A DNA stretch of 23,407 nt from an uncultured Pseudomonas sp. (GTDB lineage Bacteria > Pseudomonadota > Gammaproteobacteria > Pseudomonadales > Pseudomonadaceae): NCBI RefSeq assembly GCF_946885885.1, contig NZ_CAMPHN010000060.1, forward strand, positions 1-23,407, read 5' to 3'. Both the position numbers and the translations under genes were made by a program. How positions within the stretch are numbered: the stretch's first letter is position 1; each line of letters begins with the position of its first letter. The notes below the pieces were generated by a model. It made no database searches and was not told the DNA's origin. It saw only the letters and a list, made by a program, of their open reading frames with translations. Shown here piece after piece: positions 1 through 6,626 of this stretch.

Positions 1-2
1 AA

Positions 3-392
3 ATCGAACTAGGGTTCAGGGATATCAAAAGCTCGATGCAAGACAACACGCTGACGCTTCGCAGCAAGACGGTGGATTTGGTGTACCAGGAGTTATGGGG
101 GGTATTACTTGGCTACAACGTGGTGCGTAGAGAGGCCAGTCAGGCTGCGGTGGCCCACCAGCGGGCCCCGAGCGAGATCAGTTTCAAGTTCGCCTGCCAG
201 TTCATTGCCGCTCAACTGGTCGTCATGGCAGGCGCGTTGTCACCCGGAAATACACCCCGACGGCTGGCGGATCTACGCGGCAGTATCAGCCTGCTATTCA
301 TTAAAAACCGCCCCAGGCCATCGACGCCCAGGACGGTGAAAATGTCTAAGAGCCGCTACCCGGTTGACCGCAAAGCTGCTCCGCTTAAGTGA
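3..392 (+). CDS. IS4-family transposase, C-terminal part (cut by window edge)
   Basis: This is the 3' end of a DDE transposase gene; the reading frame is open from the first in-frame codon, so the 5' end lies outside the window. The first residues read IELGFRDIKSSMQ. The Glu, six residues, then Lys spacing fits the E-(6)-K part of the YREK signature of IS4-family transposases, and this Glu would be the last acidic residue of the catalytic triad. The following segment (LRSKTVDLVYQELWG, then NVVRREASQAA) and the basic tail ending DRKAAPLK are familiar from IS4-type transposases of Pseudomonas. The whole element cannot be judged from here, so it is unknown whether the gene is intact. No partner gene is visible. 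The right end of the element probably lies just after the stop codon, near the 16-mer described at 385-400. Confidence 0.85.
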   Translation: MELGFRDIKSSMQDNTLTLRSKTVDLVYQELWGVLLGYNVVRREASQAAVAHQRAPSEISFKFACQFIAAQLVVMAGALSPGNTPRRLADLRGSISLLFIKNRPRPSTPRTVKMSKSRYPVDRKAAPLK

Positions 393-400
393 ACAGCATT
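385..400 (+). mobile_element. Probable right-end sequence of the IS4-type element
   Basis: A 16-mer, TTAAGTGAACAGCATT, overlaps the stop codon of the transposase gene. The identical 16-mer occurs once more at 19611-19626 in the same orientation but without a transposase gene. Placement directly at the 3' end of the transposase gene suggests it belongs to the terminal region of the element. The exact boundary and target duplication cannot be set because the left end is outside the window. Confidence 0.45.
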
Positions 401-464
401 GCGCTTATCGGCGGGGGCTTTTTGTTGGCTATGTACCAATAGCGTGTTGCGTTCGGTCTGGATC

Positions 465-528
465 CGTAGGGTGCGCCATGCGCACCAGTGATTCGTCGCC
501 TGCGGTGGTGCGCACGGCGCACCCTACG
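465..528. repeat. Palindromic repeat with 23-bp arms (GTAGGGTGCGC family)
   Basis: The left arm (465-487) begins CGTAGGGTGCGC and the right arm (506-528) ends GCGCACCCTACG. The arms are reverse complements at 22 of 23 positions and are separated by 18 bases. A related copy with one degraded arm is at 19447-19503. Repeats with the core TAGGGTGCGC are common between genes in Pseudomonas and relatives (recollection). It could form a stable hairpin but has no T-tract, so it is not an obvious terminator. Confidence 0.75.
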
Positions 529-730
529 CGTTGCCGGCTATGCGAGAAAGGCTCAGACCTGAATCGCCCATGCAACACATTATTGGGACAGCGCTTTTTT
601 GTGGTTCTTCGCGGAATTTCGGGGAAGTGCCGATTGACACCGGACTGGCAATTTTGTGTGTCAGTCAATGGTTTGGCATGGCCCATTAACGCGTGTGCTG
701 AACGTTTAGGTTGCGCCCCTCACGGGCGCC

Positions 731-760
731 ACACCTTTCTTGCTTGCCCAAGAAAGGTGT
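731..760. repeat. Perfect hairpin in left arm of long palindrome
   Basis: A 12-bp perfect stem (ACACCTTTCTTG with its reverse complement) closes a six-base loop, CTTGCC. The equivalent hairpin in the right arm is at 1144-1171 and has a different stem sequence around the same loop. Confidence 0.8.
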
Positions 761-1143
761 GCCAAAGAAGGGCACCCGGCATCCGGGTTTCGCTTCGCTC
801 AACTTCCCTCGCTCCGGTGCCGCTCCGGGGGCCGGCTTACAAGGGCCGTCCCTGGCCCTTTAAGCCTCTCGCCGCATCCATGCGGCTCGTCCCCCTACGC
901 AACACCTCCACTCGGCCTCCTGACGGGACCGGGTCGCGAGCTTGCGAGATTTCCGTAGATCACGCTCGGCGGCGTCTGTTTTTTGCTTTTGCTCTTAAGC
1001 TGCGGTCGCACAGACGACGCCCAAATCCCCTTCAGGAGGCCGAGTGGAATCGCTGCGTAAGTGGCGTGCCCCTGGAGCGGTGATGGAAGGAGGGAACCCC
1101 GGCGCAGCCGGGGCCGGATGTCGGGGTGCCCTTCTCTTTGGTT

Positions 1144-1171
1144 ACTTTCTCTTGGGCAAGCAAGAGAAAGT
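1144..1171. repeat. Perfect hairpin in right arm of long palindrome
   Basis: An 11-bp perfect stem (ACTTTCTCTTG with its reverse complement) closes the loop GGCAAG, which is the complement of the loop in the left-arm hairpin. The stem differs from the left-arm stem at several positions, yet both are fully paired. This pattern looks like compensatory change. Confidence 0.8.
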
Positions 1172-1324
1172 GACTCGCCCGTGAGGGGCGAAACCAGGAT
1201 GCTGGTTCGACACCTTAATGAACCTGTTCCAGAAGCAGAGAGCGCCGCGATCAAAAAACACAAAATTGCCAGTCCGGTGTCAAGCCCACCTTCCCCACAA
1301 AAATGCGATGAACCTTTTTTGTTG

Positions 1325-1364
1325 CCTGTAGGAGCCAGCTTGCTGCGGTCCGGCGTTCCGGCGA
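1325..1364. repeat. Degenerate Pseudomonas REP-like sequence
   Basis: The sequence CCTGTAGGAGCCAGCTTGCT matches the head of REP elements widespread in Pseudomonas intergenic DNA (family knowledge). The expected clean stem-loop is disturbed, and a small CCGG-CGTT-CCGG hairpin follows at about 1350-1361. It lies just outside the right end of the long palindrome and downstream of zapG. Confidence 0.55.
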
Positions 1365-1448
1365 TGCTTGGTGCTATTGACCGATCAGGTTGCCGGCACG
1401 GCTGGATTACAGCATGCAGGCTCCCTTCGATATCACGCGAGCCACAGG

Positions 1449-1889
1449 CTAGCGCTTGTTCTTCAGGCCGTAATTTTCATCGAGCATGCCGGGTACATCG
1501 GCGCTTTTCGGCGCGTAGTCCTTAGGCATTTCGTTGTTTCTCGGTGGCGTCAGGCGTTCGCGCTTTTCGCTGCCGTCTTCGGCATGCAGGGTGGCCAGCA
1601 GGCGCTGGCGGGTCAATTCGTCCAGGGCCAGACGGTTGGCGCCGTCGGACAAGTGTTCTTGCACGTCCTGATAGCTCTGCGTGAGTTTTTTCACCATGTT
1701 GGCGGTGGTGTTGAAGTGGCTGACCACTTCGCTCTGGTAAGCGTCGAAGCGTTCCTGCATTTCGTCCAGTTGGCGCTGGGTGCGGTTGGGAGCCGCGTTG
1801 GGCGCCAGGCGGGCGATCAGAAAGCCAATGGCAATACCGGCTACCAGGGTAACGGCCGGTAGTAACCAGGCTGTGAGCGTCTGTTCCAC
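1449..1889 (-). CDS. zapG: Z-ring-associated inner-membrane protein ZapG (YhcB, DUF1043)
   Basis: The product has 146 residues, close to the family's usual length. An N-terminal membrane segment (about residues 7-27, with ALTLVAG-like and IGFLIARL stretches) is followed by a long charged helix likely to form a coiled coil (about 35-105) and a low-complexity polar tail. This is the architecture of YhcB/ZapG, a membrane-anchored protein linked in E. coli to the divisome and cell-envelope growth. The start is GTG at 1889, preceded by an AGAGGAAGG ribosome binding site. The gene is divergent from the hydrolase gene at 2021. In Pseudomonas the same neighbours (hydrolase, trpS, zapE) are usual. Confidence 0.88.
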   Translation of the reverse strand: MEQTLTAWLLPAVTLVAGIAIGFLIARLAPNAAPNRTQRQLDEMQERFDAYQSEVVSHFNTTANMVKKLTQSYQDVQEHLSDGANRLALDELTRQRLLATLHAEDGSEKRERLTPPRNNEMPKDYAPKSADVPGMLDENYGLKNKR

Positions 1890-1922
1890 GAGTCCTTCCT
1901 CTCTAAACGGCTTTGCTTTACG

Positions 1923-1950
1923 TTAACGGCTCGAACCTGCGCTGTATACC
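1923..1950 (+). promoter_or_regulatory. Possible promoter for the hydrolase-trpS pair
   Basis: TTAACG (1923-1928) and TATACC (1945-1950) are separated by 16 bases, each a 4/6 match to sigma70 consensus. A 7-bp inverted repeat, CCTGCGC at 1936-1942 and GCGCAGG at 1967-1973, brackets the -10 and could affect either divergent gene. The assignment is weak. Confidence 0.3.
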
Positions 1951-2020
1951 GCAAAGAGTATCTAGGGCGCAGGCTGTCAGCTAGACGAGTCGATCCTCTG
2001 AGAGGTCACGGAGTTCACTT

Positions 2021-2650
2021 TTGCTCACCCGCGAAACCCCAGTATTTATCGAAGGCCCCTGCGGGCCCTTGCAAGCCCTGTCGCTCGATGTGCCCGAGGC
2101 CCGTGGCGTTGCGTTGATTTGCCATCCCAATCCGGTGCAGGGCGGCACCATGCTCAACAAGGTCGTCTCGACCTTGCAGCGCACCGCGCGCGATGCCGGC
2201 CTGGCCACCTTGCGCTTCAATTACCGCGGTGTCGGCAGCAGCGCTGGCAGCCATGATATGGCCAGTGGCGAGGTCGACGATGCCGAGGCCGTGGCGCATT
2301 GGCTGCGCGCGCATTACCCACAATTGCCGTTGACCCTGCTCGGTTTCTCCTTCGGCGGCTTCGTCGCCGCCAGCCTCGGCGGCCGTCTGGAAAACCAGGG
2401 GATAGAGCCGGTGCAACTGATCATGGTGGCGCCGGCGGTGCAGCGCTTGACCGCGGAAAACCCGCCGACGCAACGTTGCCCGTTGGTAGTGATCCAGCCC
2501 GAGGACGACGAAGTGATAGACCCGCAGGCGGTTTATACCTGGTCCGCCGGCCTGGGGCGTGCCCATGAGCTGCTGAAAGTGGCAGAATGCGGGCACTTTT
2601 TTCACGGCAGGCTCACGGATCTCAAGGATCTGCTGCTGCCGCGTCTCTGA
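2021..2650 (+). CDS. Alpha/beta hydrolase (YheT/DLH-like, uncharacterised substrate)
   Basis: The 209-residue cytoplasmic protein has an alpha/beta-hydrolase fold. The oxyanion-side motif CHPNPVQGG is at about 34-42. The nucleophile elbow GFSFGG places Ser110 as catalytic. A probable acid is Asp163 in PEDDEV, and the catalytic His192 is in GHFFHG. The family includes small serine hydrolases acting on esters or thioesters, but the substrate here is unknown. The start is TTG at 2021, chosen because GGAG lies 8 bases upstream and homologous proteins begin with the same LTRETPV-type sequence (recollection). trpS follows after 22 bases, so the two are probably cotranscribed. Confidence 0.8.
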   Translation: MLTRETPVFIEGPCGPLQALSLDVPEARGVALICHPNPVQGGTMLNKVVSTLQRTARDAGLATLRFNYRGVGSSAGSHDMASGEVDDAEAVAHWLRAHYPQLPLTLLGFSFGGFVAASLGGRLENQGIEPVQLIMVAPAVQRLTAENPPTQRCPLVVIQPEDDEVIDPQAVYTWSAGLGRAHELLKVAECGHFFHGRLTDLKDLLLPRL

Positions 2651-2672
2651 TTCCGTCTAACAAGCGAACGCC

Positions 2673-4031
2673 ATGACCACTCGTATCCTTACCGGCATCA
2701 CCACCACCGGCACCCCGCACCTCGGTAACTACGCGGGCGCGATTCGCCCCGCCATCGTCGCCAGTCGCGCGGCCGATGCGGATTCGTTCTACTTCCTCGC
2801 CGACTACCATGCGCTGATCAAGTGCGACGAGCCGGCGCGCATCCAGCGTTCGCGCCTGGAAATCGCCGCCACCTGGCTGGCCTGCGGTCTGGATGTGAAC
2901 AAGGCGATCTTCTATCGCCAGTCGGATATTCCGGAGATCCCCGAGCTGTGCTGGCTGCTCACCTGTGTCGCCGGCAAGGGCCTGCTCAACCGCGCCCATG
3001 CCTACAAGGCGTCGGTGGACAAGAACGTCGAGCAGGGCGAAGACCCCGATGCGGGCATCACCATGGGCCTGTTCAGCTACCCGGTGCTAATGGCCGCGGA
3101 CATCCTGATGTTCAACGCGCACAAGGTGCCGGTCGGCCGCGATCAGATCCAGCACGTGGAAATGGCCCGCGACATCGCCCAGCGCTTCAACCACTTGTTC
3201 GGCCAGGGCAAAGAGCTGTTCGTCCTGCCGGAAGCGGTGATCGAAGAAGACGTCGCGACCCTGCCGGGCCTCGACGGGCGCAAGATGAGCAAGAGCTACG
3301 ACAACACCATTCCGTTATTCGGTAGCAGCAAGCAGCTCAAGGACGCCGTGGCGCGGATCGTCACTGACTCCAAGTTGCCCGGCGAGCCGAAAGACCCCGA
3401 CAATTCGCACCTGTTCACCCTCTATCAGGCGTTCGCCGCGCCGACCCAGCAGGCGGATTTCCGCGCCGAGCTGATCGCCGGACTGGCCTGGGGCGAAGCC
3501 AAACAGCGCCTGTGCCAGTTGCTCGAAGCCGAATTGGGCGAGGCGCGCGAGCGTTATCACGCCCTGATCGAAAAGCCGGGTGACCTGGAAGATATTCTGC
3601 TGGCCGGCGCCGCCAAGGCGCGCAAGATCGCCACGCCGTTTCTCGGCGAGCTGCGCGAAGCCGTCGGTCTGCGCTCGTTCCGCAGCCAGGCGGTGGGCAG
3701 CGGCGGCAAGAAAAAAGCGGCCAAGAGTGCGCGTTTCGTCAGCTTCCGCGAGCAGGACGGCAGCTTCCGCTTCCGTTTCCTCGCCGCCGATGGCGAGCAG
3801 CTACTGCTTTCGCGACCCTTCAGCGATCCCAAGGCGGCCGGCAGCATCAGCCAGCGGCTGATCGCCAACGGCGCCGACGCTTTGGAGTTGCGCGCCGACG
3901 AGGGCGAGCAGTTCACCCTGTGGCTGGATGGCGAATGCTTGGCCGATAGTCCAGCCTACGCCGACCCCGAGGCCATGGACGCCGCCATGCTGCGCCTGCG
4001 CGAAGCCATTGCGGAGTTGGCGGCGGCGTAG
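2673..4031 (+). CDS. trpS: Tryptophanyl-tRNA synthetase with C-terminal extension
   Basis: A class I aminoacyl-tRNA synthetase that charges tRNA-Trp. The HIGH-like motif is TPHLGNY (residues 14-20), and the KMSKS loop is residues 204-208 ([11 protein letters not shown]). The catalytic and helical domains occupy about 1-335, the length of a typical bacterial TrpRS. A lysine-rich linker (about 345-352) and an extra domain of about 100 residues follow (353-452). The extra domain has the pattern [19 protein letters not shown] then [10 protein letters not shown], which resembles the small YegP/DUF1508 fold. From memory, other Pseudomonas TrpRS proteins share this long form. No strong ribosome binding site precedes the ATG, consistent with coupling to the hydrolase gene 22 bases upstream. 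Confidence 0.95.
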   Translation: MTTRILTGITTTGTPHLGNYAGAIRPAIVASRAADADSFYFLADYHALIKCDEPARIQRSRLEIAATWLACGLDVNKAIFYRQSDIPEIPELCWLLTCVAGKGLLNRAHAYKASVDKNVEQGEDPDAGITMGLFSYPVLMAADILMFNAHKVPVGRDQIQHVEMARDIAQRFNHLFGQGKELFVLPEAVIEEDVATLPGLDGRKMSKSYDNTIPLFGSSKQLKDAVARIVTDSKLPGEPKDPDNSHLFTLYQAFAAPTQQADFRAELIAGLAWGEAKQRLCQLLEAELGEARERYHALIEKPGDLEDILLAGAAKARKIATPFLGELREAVGLRSFRSQAVGSGGKKKAAKSARFVSFREQDGSFRFRFLAADGEQLLLSRPFSDPKAAGSISQRLIANGADALELRADEGEQFTLWLDGECLADSPAYADPEAMDAAMLRLREAIAELAAA

Positions 4032-4034
4032 GTC

Positions 4035-4111
4035 GTAGGTTGGGCCGAGCTAGGCGAGGCCCGACGCAGTTGCCGCAATGTTGGGCTTCGCTGCGCTCAG
4101 CGCCAACCTAC
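4035..4111. repeat. Dispersed palindromic repeat (GTAGGTTGG ... CCAACCTAC)
   Basis: The outer arms GTAGGTTGG (4035-4043) and CCAACCTAC (4103-4111) are exact reverse complements. Inside, GGGC and CGCTGCGC segments give further partial pairing. The repeat begins four bases after the trpS stop codon and ends before the zapE promoter. Repeats of this kind are widespread in proteobacterial intergenic DNA (recollection). It has no T-tract. Confidence 0.65.
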
Positions 4112-4141
4112 GGGGCGTGCCCGCATCCATGGGGGGGGTGA

Positions 4142-4170
4142 TTGCCAATCCGCGGGGCCGTCGCTAAAGT
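4142..4170 (+). promoter_or_regulatory. Sigma70-type promoter of zapE
   Basis: TTGCCA (4142-4147) and TAAAGT (4165-4170) are separated by exactly 17 bases. The hexamers match consensus at 5/6 and 4/6. Transcription would begin near 4177, leaving a leader of about 28 nt before the ATG at 4205. This argues against the longer reading frame that starts at the TTG inside the -35 element. Confidence 0.6.
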
Positions 4171-4204
4171 GACGCCCCCGTTTTACTGGCCCGGCTCGAT
4201 CATC

Positions 4205-5299
4205 ATGACTCCACTAGAACGCTACCAAGCCGATCTCAAGCGCCCCGACTTCTTCCACGATGCGGCCCAGGAAACGGCGGTGCGCCATTTGCAGCGCCTG
4301 TACGACGATCTGGTGGCCAGCGAGAGCGATCGCCCGGGGCTATTCGGCAAGCTGTTCGCCAGGAAACCCCAAGGGCCGGTCAAGGGCCTGTATTTCTGGG
4401 GCGGCGTCGGCCGCGGCAAGACGTATCTGGTCGATACCTTCTTCGATGCGCTGCCGTTCGAGCGCAAGATGCGCACGCACTTTCACCGCTTTATGAAGCG
4501 CGTGCACGAAGAAATGCGCACCCTCAAGGGCGAGAAGAACCCGTTGACCGTCATCGGCAAGCGCTTCGCCGACGAGGCCCGGGTGATCTGCTTCGATGAG
4601 TTCTTCGTCTCCGATATCACCGATGCGATGATCCTTGCGACCCTATTGGACGAGCTGTTCAAGAACGGTGTGAGCCTGGTCGCAACTTCCAATATCGTGC
4701 CCGACGGTTTGTATCGCGACGGCTTGCAGCGCGCGCGCTTCCTGCCGGCGATCGCTTTGCTCAAGGAACACACCGATATCGTCAATGTCGACAGCGGCAT
4801 CGATTACCGCTTACGGGCATTGGAGCAGGCCGAGCTGTTTCACTGGCCGCTCGATGCCGAGGCGGAGGAAAGCCTGCAGCGCAGTTTCAGCAGCTTGCTG
4901 CCCGAGCACTGCACGGTGCAGGAGAATGAGCCGCTGATGATCGAGAACCGCGCCATAGTCGCGCGCAAGGTCGGCGACGACGTGGCCTGGTTCGAGTTCC
5001 GCGAGCTGTGCGACGGCCCGCGCAGCCAGAACGACTACATCGAACTGGGCAAAATCTTCCACGCGGTATTGCTGGCCAATGTCGAGCAGATGGGCGTGGC
5101 CAAGGAAGACATGGCGCGGCGCTTCATCAACCTGGTCGACGAGTTCTACGACCGCAACGTCAAGCTGATCATCTCCGCCGAGGTCGAGCTCAAGGACCTC
5201 TACAGCGGCGGTCGCCTGAACTTCGAGTTCCAGCGCACCCTCAGCCGCCTGCTGGAAATGCAGTCCCACGAGTTCCTTTCGCGCCCGCATAAGCCTTAA
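4205..5299 (+). CDS. zapE: Cell division protein ZapE (AFG1-like ATPase)
   Basis: A P-loop ATPase of the AFG1/ZapE family, associated with the Z-ring and constriction in E. coli. Walker A is GGVGRGKT (residues 66-73) and Walker B is VICFDE (127-132). A sensor-like VATSN and the following YRDGLQRARFLP are typical of the family. The product has 364 residues from the ATG at 4205, beginning MTPLERYQADL, which matches the usual family start. A TTG 63 bases upstream is in frame but lies inside the predicted promoter. The gene appears monocistronic and converges on the AraC-type regulator gene at 5440. Confidence 0.92.
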   Translation: MTPLERYQADLKRPDFFHDAAQETAVRHLQRLYDDLVASESDRPGLFGKLFARKPQGPVKGLYFWGGVGRGKTYLVDTFFDALPFERKMRTHFHRFMKRVHEEMRTLKGEKNPLTVIGKRFADEARVICFDEFFVSDITDAMILATLLDELFKNGVSLVATSNIVPDGLYRDGLQRARFLPAIALLKEHTDIVNVDSGIDYRLRALEQAELFHWPLDAEAEESLQRSFSSLLPEHCTVQENEPLMIENRAIVARKVGDDVAWFEFRELCDGPRSQNDYIELGKIFHAVLLANVEQMGVAKEDMARRFINLVDEFYDRNVKLIISAEVELKDLYSGGRLNFEFQRTLSRLLEMQSHEFLSRPHKP

Positions 5300-5308
5300 A
5301 AGCAGCTT

Positions 5309-5329
5309 CAAGCGGCAAGCCACAAGCTT
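5309..5329 (+). repeat. Heptad repeat arm (three CAAGCNN units), pair A left
   Basis: Three consecutive 7-mers of form CAAGCNN start ten bases after the zapE stop codon. The reverse-complement orientation of the same repeat is at 5396-5442, so the two arms form an inverted pair between the convergent zapE and regulator genes. Confidence 0.8.
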
Positions 5330-5395
5330 CGAGAGAAAAGCCAAAGGCACGGGTGGGAAAACTTGACGGTGCCGAAGCGGTCGCCACTCTGATTC

Positions 5396-5442
5396 GCTTG
5401 CAGCTTGCAGCTTGCAGCTTGCAGCTTGCAGCTTGCAGCTTA
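5396..5442 (-). repeat. Heptad repeat arm, six perfect GCTTGCA units, pair A right
   Basis: Six identical tandem GCTTGCA 7-mers (5396-5437) are followed by a partial GCTTA unit (5438-5442). Read on the minus strand the partial unit is TAAGC, and its TAA is the stop codon of the regulator gene. The perfect tandem is likely to vary in copy number by slippage. The interval 5330-5395 between the arms contains nothing else I recognise. Confidence 0.9.
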
Positions 5443-6438
5443 GGTATGGCCGTCTTTGTGTTGGAACTGCCGGCGGTATTGATTGGGCGACAGCTCGGTG
5501 TGTTGGCGGAACAGGCGGGCGAAGAAGCTCGCGTCGTCGTAGCCCACCTCGTAACTGATGGTCTTGATGCTTTTGCGGGTGGCGCTGAGCATGCCCTTGG
5601 CGGTTTCGATACGCAGGCGTTGCAGGTAATGCAGCGGTTTGTCGCCGGTGGCGGCCTGGAAGCGGCGCATAAAGTTGCGAATGCTCATGCTGTGTTCGCG
5701 GGCGACGTCCTCGAAGCGGAATTTATCGGCGAAGTGATCCTCCAGCCATTGCTGGATCTGCAGCACGGTCATGTCGTGATGCAGCTTCTGGCCGCCGAAG
5801 CCGATGCGTCCCGGCGCGTAGTTGCGCTGTACCTCGTAGAGAATGTCGCGGGCCACGCCCTGGGCTACGCCGGCGCCGCAGAAGCGTTCGATCAGGTAGA
5901 TATACAGATCGCAGGCCGAGGTGACGCCGCCGGCGCAGTAGAGGTTGTCGGCATCCGATAGGTGCTTTTCCTGATTGAGCAGCACCTTGGGAAAGCGCTC
6001 GGCGAACTCATTGAAAAAACGCCAGTAAGTGGTCGCTTCCTTGCCGTCGAGCAGGCCGGCCTCGGCCATCCAGAACACGCCAGTGGCTTCGCCGCAGATC
6101 GCGCTGCCGTTGGCGTGGCTGTTCTTCAGCCAGCTGAGCACCTGGGGGTGGCGCTGGCTGAGGGCATCGAAGTCGTCCCAGAACGCCGGCAGGATGATCA
6201 CGTCGGCGACATCCAACGGGCCGTCCACCGGCACCCGTACACCGCTGAAGCTGCGTACCGGCTGGCCGTCCGGGCTGACCAGATTGATCTCGAAGGCCGG
6301 CGCCAAACCGATGCCCTGCTGTTTGCCGTAACGCAGGCTGGCCATATGGAAGAAATCCTTGGCCTGCATCAGGGTGGAGGCGAATACGCCGTCGGTGGCC
6401 AGAATACTTACCCGCTTGAGAGGTGTCGTCATCGTCAT
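5440..6438 (-). CDS. GlxA-like AraC-family transcriptional regulator
   Basis: The 332-residue protein fuses an N-terminal DJ-1/PfpI-like (glutamine-amidotransferase-like) domain, about 8-190, to a C-terminal AraC/XylS double helix-turn-helix, about 225-325. The first domain has ICGEATGVFWMAEAGLLDG with Cys115 at the nucleophile-elbow position, followed by ATTYW, as in GlxA-type regulators. The second has the ARLFRQHTELSPNQYRR signature. Such regulators usually respond to small nitrogenous metabolites; the ligand here is unknown. Two in-frame ATGs lie six bases apart (6438 and 6432). The second is better spaced from an AAGAAG sequence, so the product may be two residues shorter. The gene diverges from the acyl-CoA dehydrogenase gene. 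Confidence 0.85.
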   Translation of the reverse strand: MTMTTPLKRVSILATDGVFASTLMQAKDFFHMASLRYGKQQGIGLAPAFEINLVSPDGQPVRSFSGVRVPVDGPLDVADVIILPAFWDDFDALSQRHPQVLSWLKNSHANGSAICGEATGVFWMAEAGLLDGKEATTYWRFFNEFAERFPKVLLNQEKHLSDADNLYCAGGVTSACDLYIYLIERFCGAGVAQGVARDILYEVQRNYAPGRIGFGGQKLHHDMTVLQIQQWLEDHFADKFRFEDVAREHSMSIRNFMRRFQAATGDKPLHYLQRLRIETAKGMLSATRKSIKTISYEVGYDDASFFARLFRQHTELSPNQYRRQFQHKDGHT

Positions 6439-6565
6439 TCTTCTTGCGAAAGCTCTGAGCTGAGGGTGTATGTGGGAGGCATTGGTGACGCGCTTGGCCC
6501 GTTAAGGTGGGAAAGTGGTCAAGAGACGGCTGGATCGTCTTATTTTTTGGCGCTTGTGTCCAGTG

Positions 6566-6587
6566 TAACCAAGCGATTGCTTGGTTA
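6566..6587. promoter_or_regulatory. 22-bp operator-like palindrome between regulator and acyl-CoA dehydrogenase
   Basis: TAACCAAGC and GCTTGGTTA are exact reverse complements separated by four bases (GATT). The site lies 40 bases upstream of the dehydrogenase ATG. The symmetry and CAAGC/GCTTG half-sites resemble TetR-type operators, and differ from the direct repeats usually bound by AraC-type regulators. No clear -35/-10 pair was found around it. Confidence 0.5.
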
Positions 6588-6626
6588 AAGTCGGGCTCTC
6601 GAATCTTCTTCTCCTTCAGGTGCCTC

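Larger units (their letters stand above)
603..1314. repeat. Nested imperfect long palindrome, about 712 bp
   Basis: Four pairs of reverse-complementary segments are nested. 634-659 pairs with 1258-1283 (26 bp, exact), and the similarity extends outward to 603 and 1314. 714-728 pairs with 1176-1190 (15 bp, exact). 908-923 pairs with 1032-1047 (16 bp, exact). 973-979 pairs with 1010-1016 near the centre. Between these exact blocks the arms stay similar with gaps. Each arm also carries its own hairpin (731-760 and 1144-1171). No protein or transposase lies inside. The translated frames resemble recurrent spurious ORFs that I remember from Pseudomonas annotations, which suggests a dispersed non-coding repeat. 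A mobile origin is possible but unproven. Confidence 0.7.
393..1448. other. Gene-free accessory interval of about 1.06 kb
   Basis: No supportable protein gene lies here. The interval holds a short palindrome (465-528), a nested long palindrome (603-1314) and a REP-like sequence (1325-1364). Several long reading frames cross it on both strands, but they follow the inverted repeats, have no family resemblance that I recognise and no convincing ribosome binding site. It separates zapG from the IS4-type transposase gene. From memory, P. aeruginosa has sulfate-assimilation genes on that side of zapG, so this looks like an insertion-prone junction. Confidence 0.7.

Noticed and set aside
364..1083. 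239-codon plus-strand ORF
   Set aside because: It overlaps the transposase end, then crosses two palindromes. It has no recognisable domain, and its length follows from the GC-rich inverted repeats.
895..1263. 122-codon minus-strand ORF ending in RRPSGGVA
   Set aside because: It lies within the long palindrome. Similar translations recur in Pseudomonas annotations as by-products of a dispersed repeat (recollection), and no ribosome binding site was seen.
4142..4204. Upstream TTG start extending zapE by 21 codons
   Set aside because: The codon is part of the predicted -35 element, and the family begins at the ATG at 4205.
5396..5442. Tandem 7-mers as a CRISPR array
   Set aside because: Units are contiguous 7-mers without spacers, and no cas gene is nearby.
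6507..6626. Upstream start extending the acyl-CoA dehydrogenase by 40 codons
   Set aside because: The extension covers the intergenic palindrome and has no family match; the ATG at 6627 gives the usual N-terminus.
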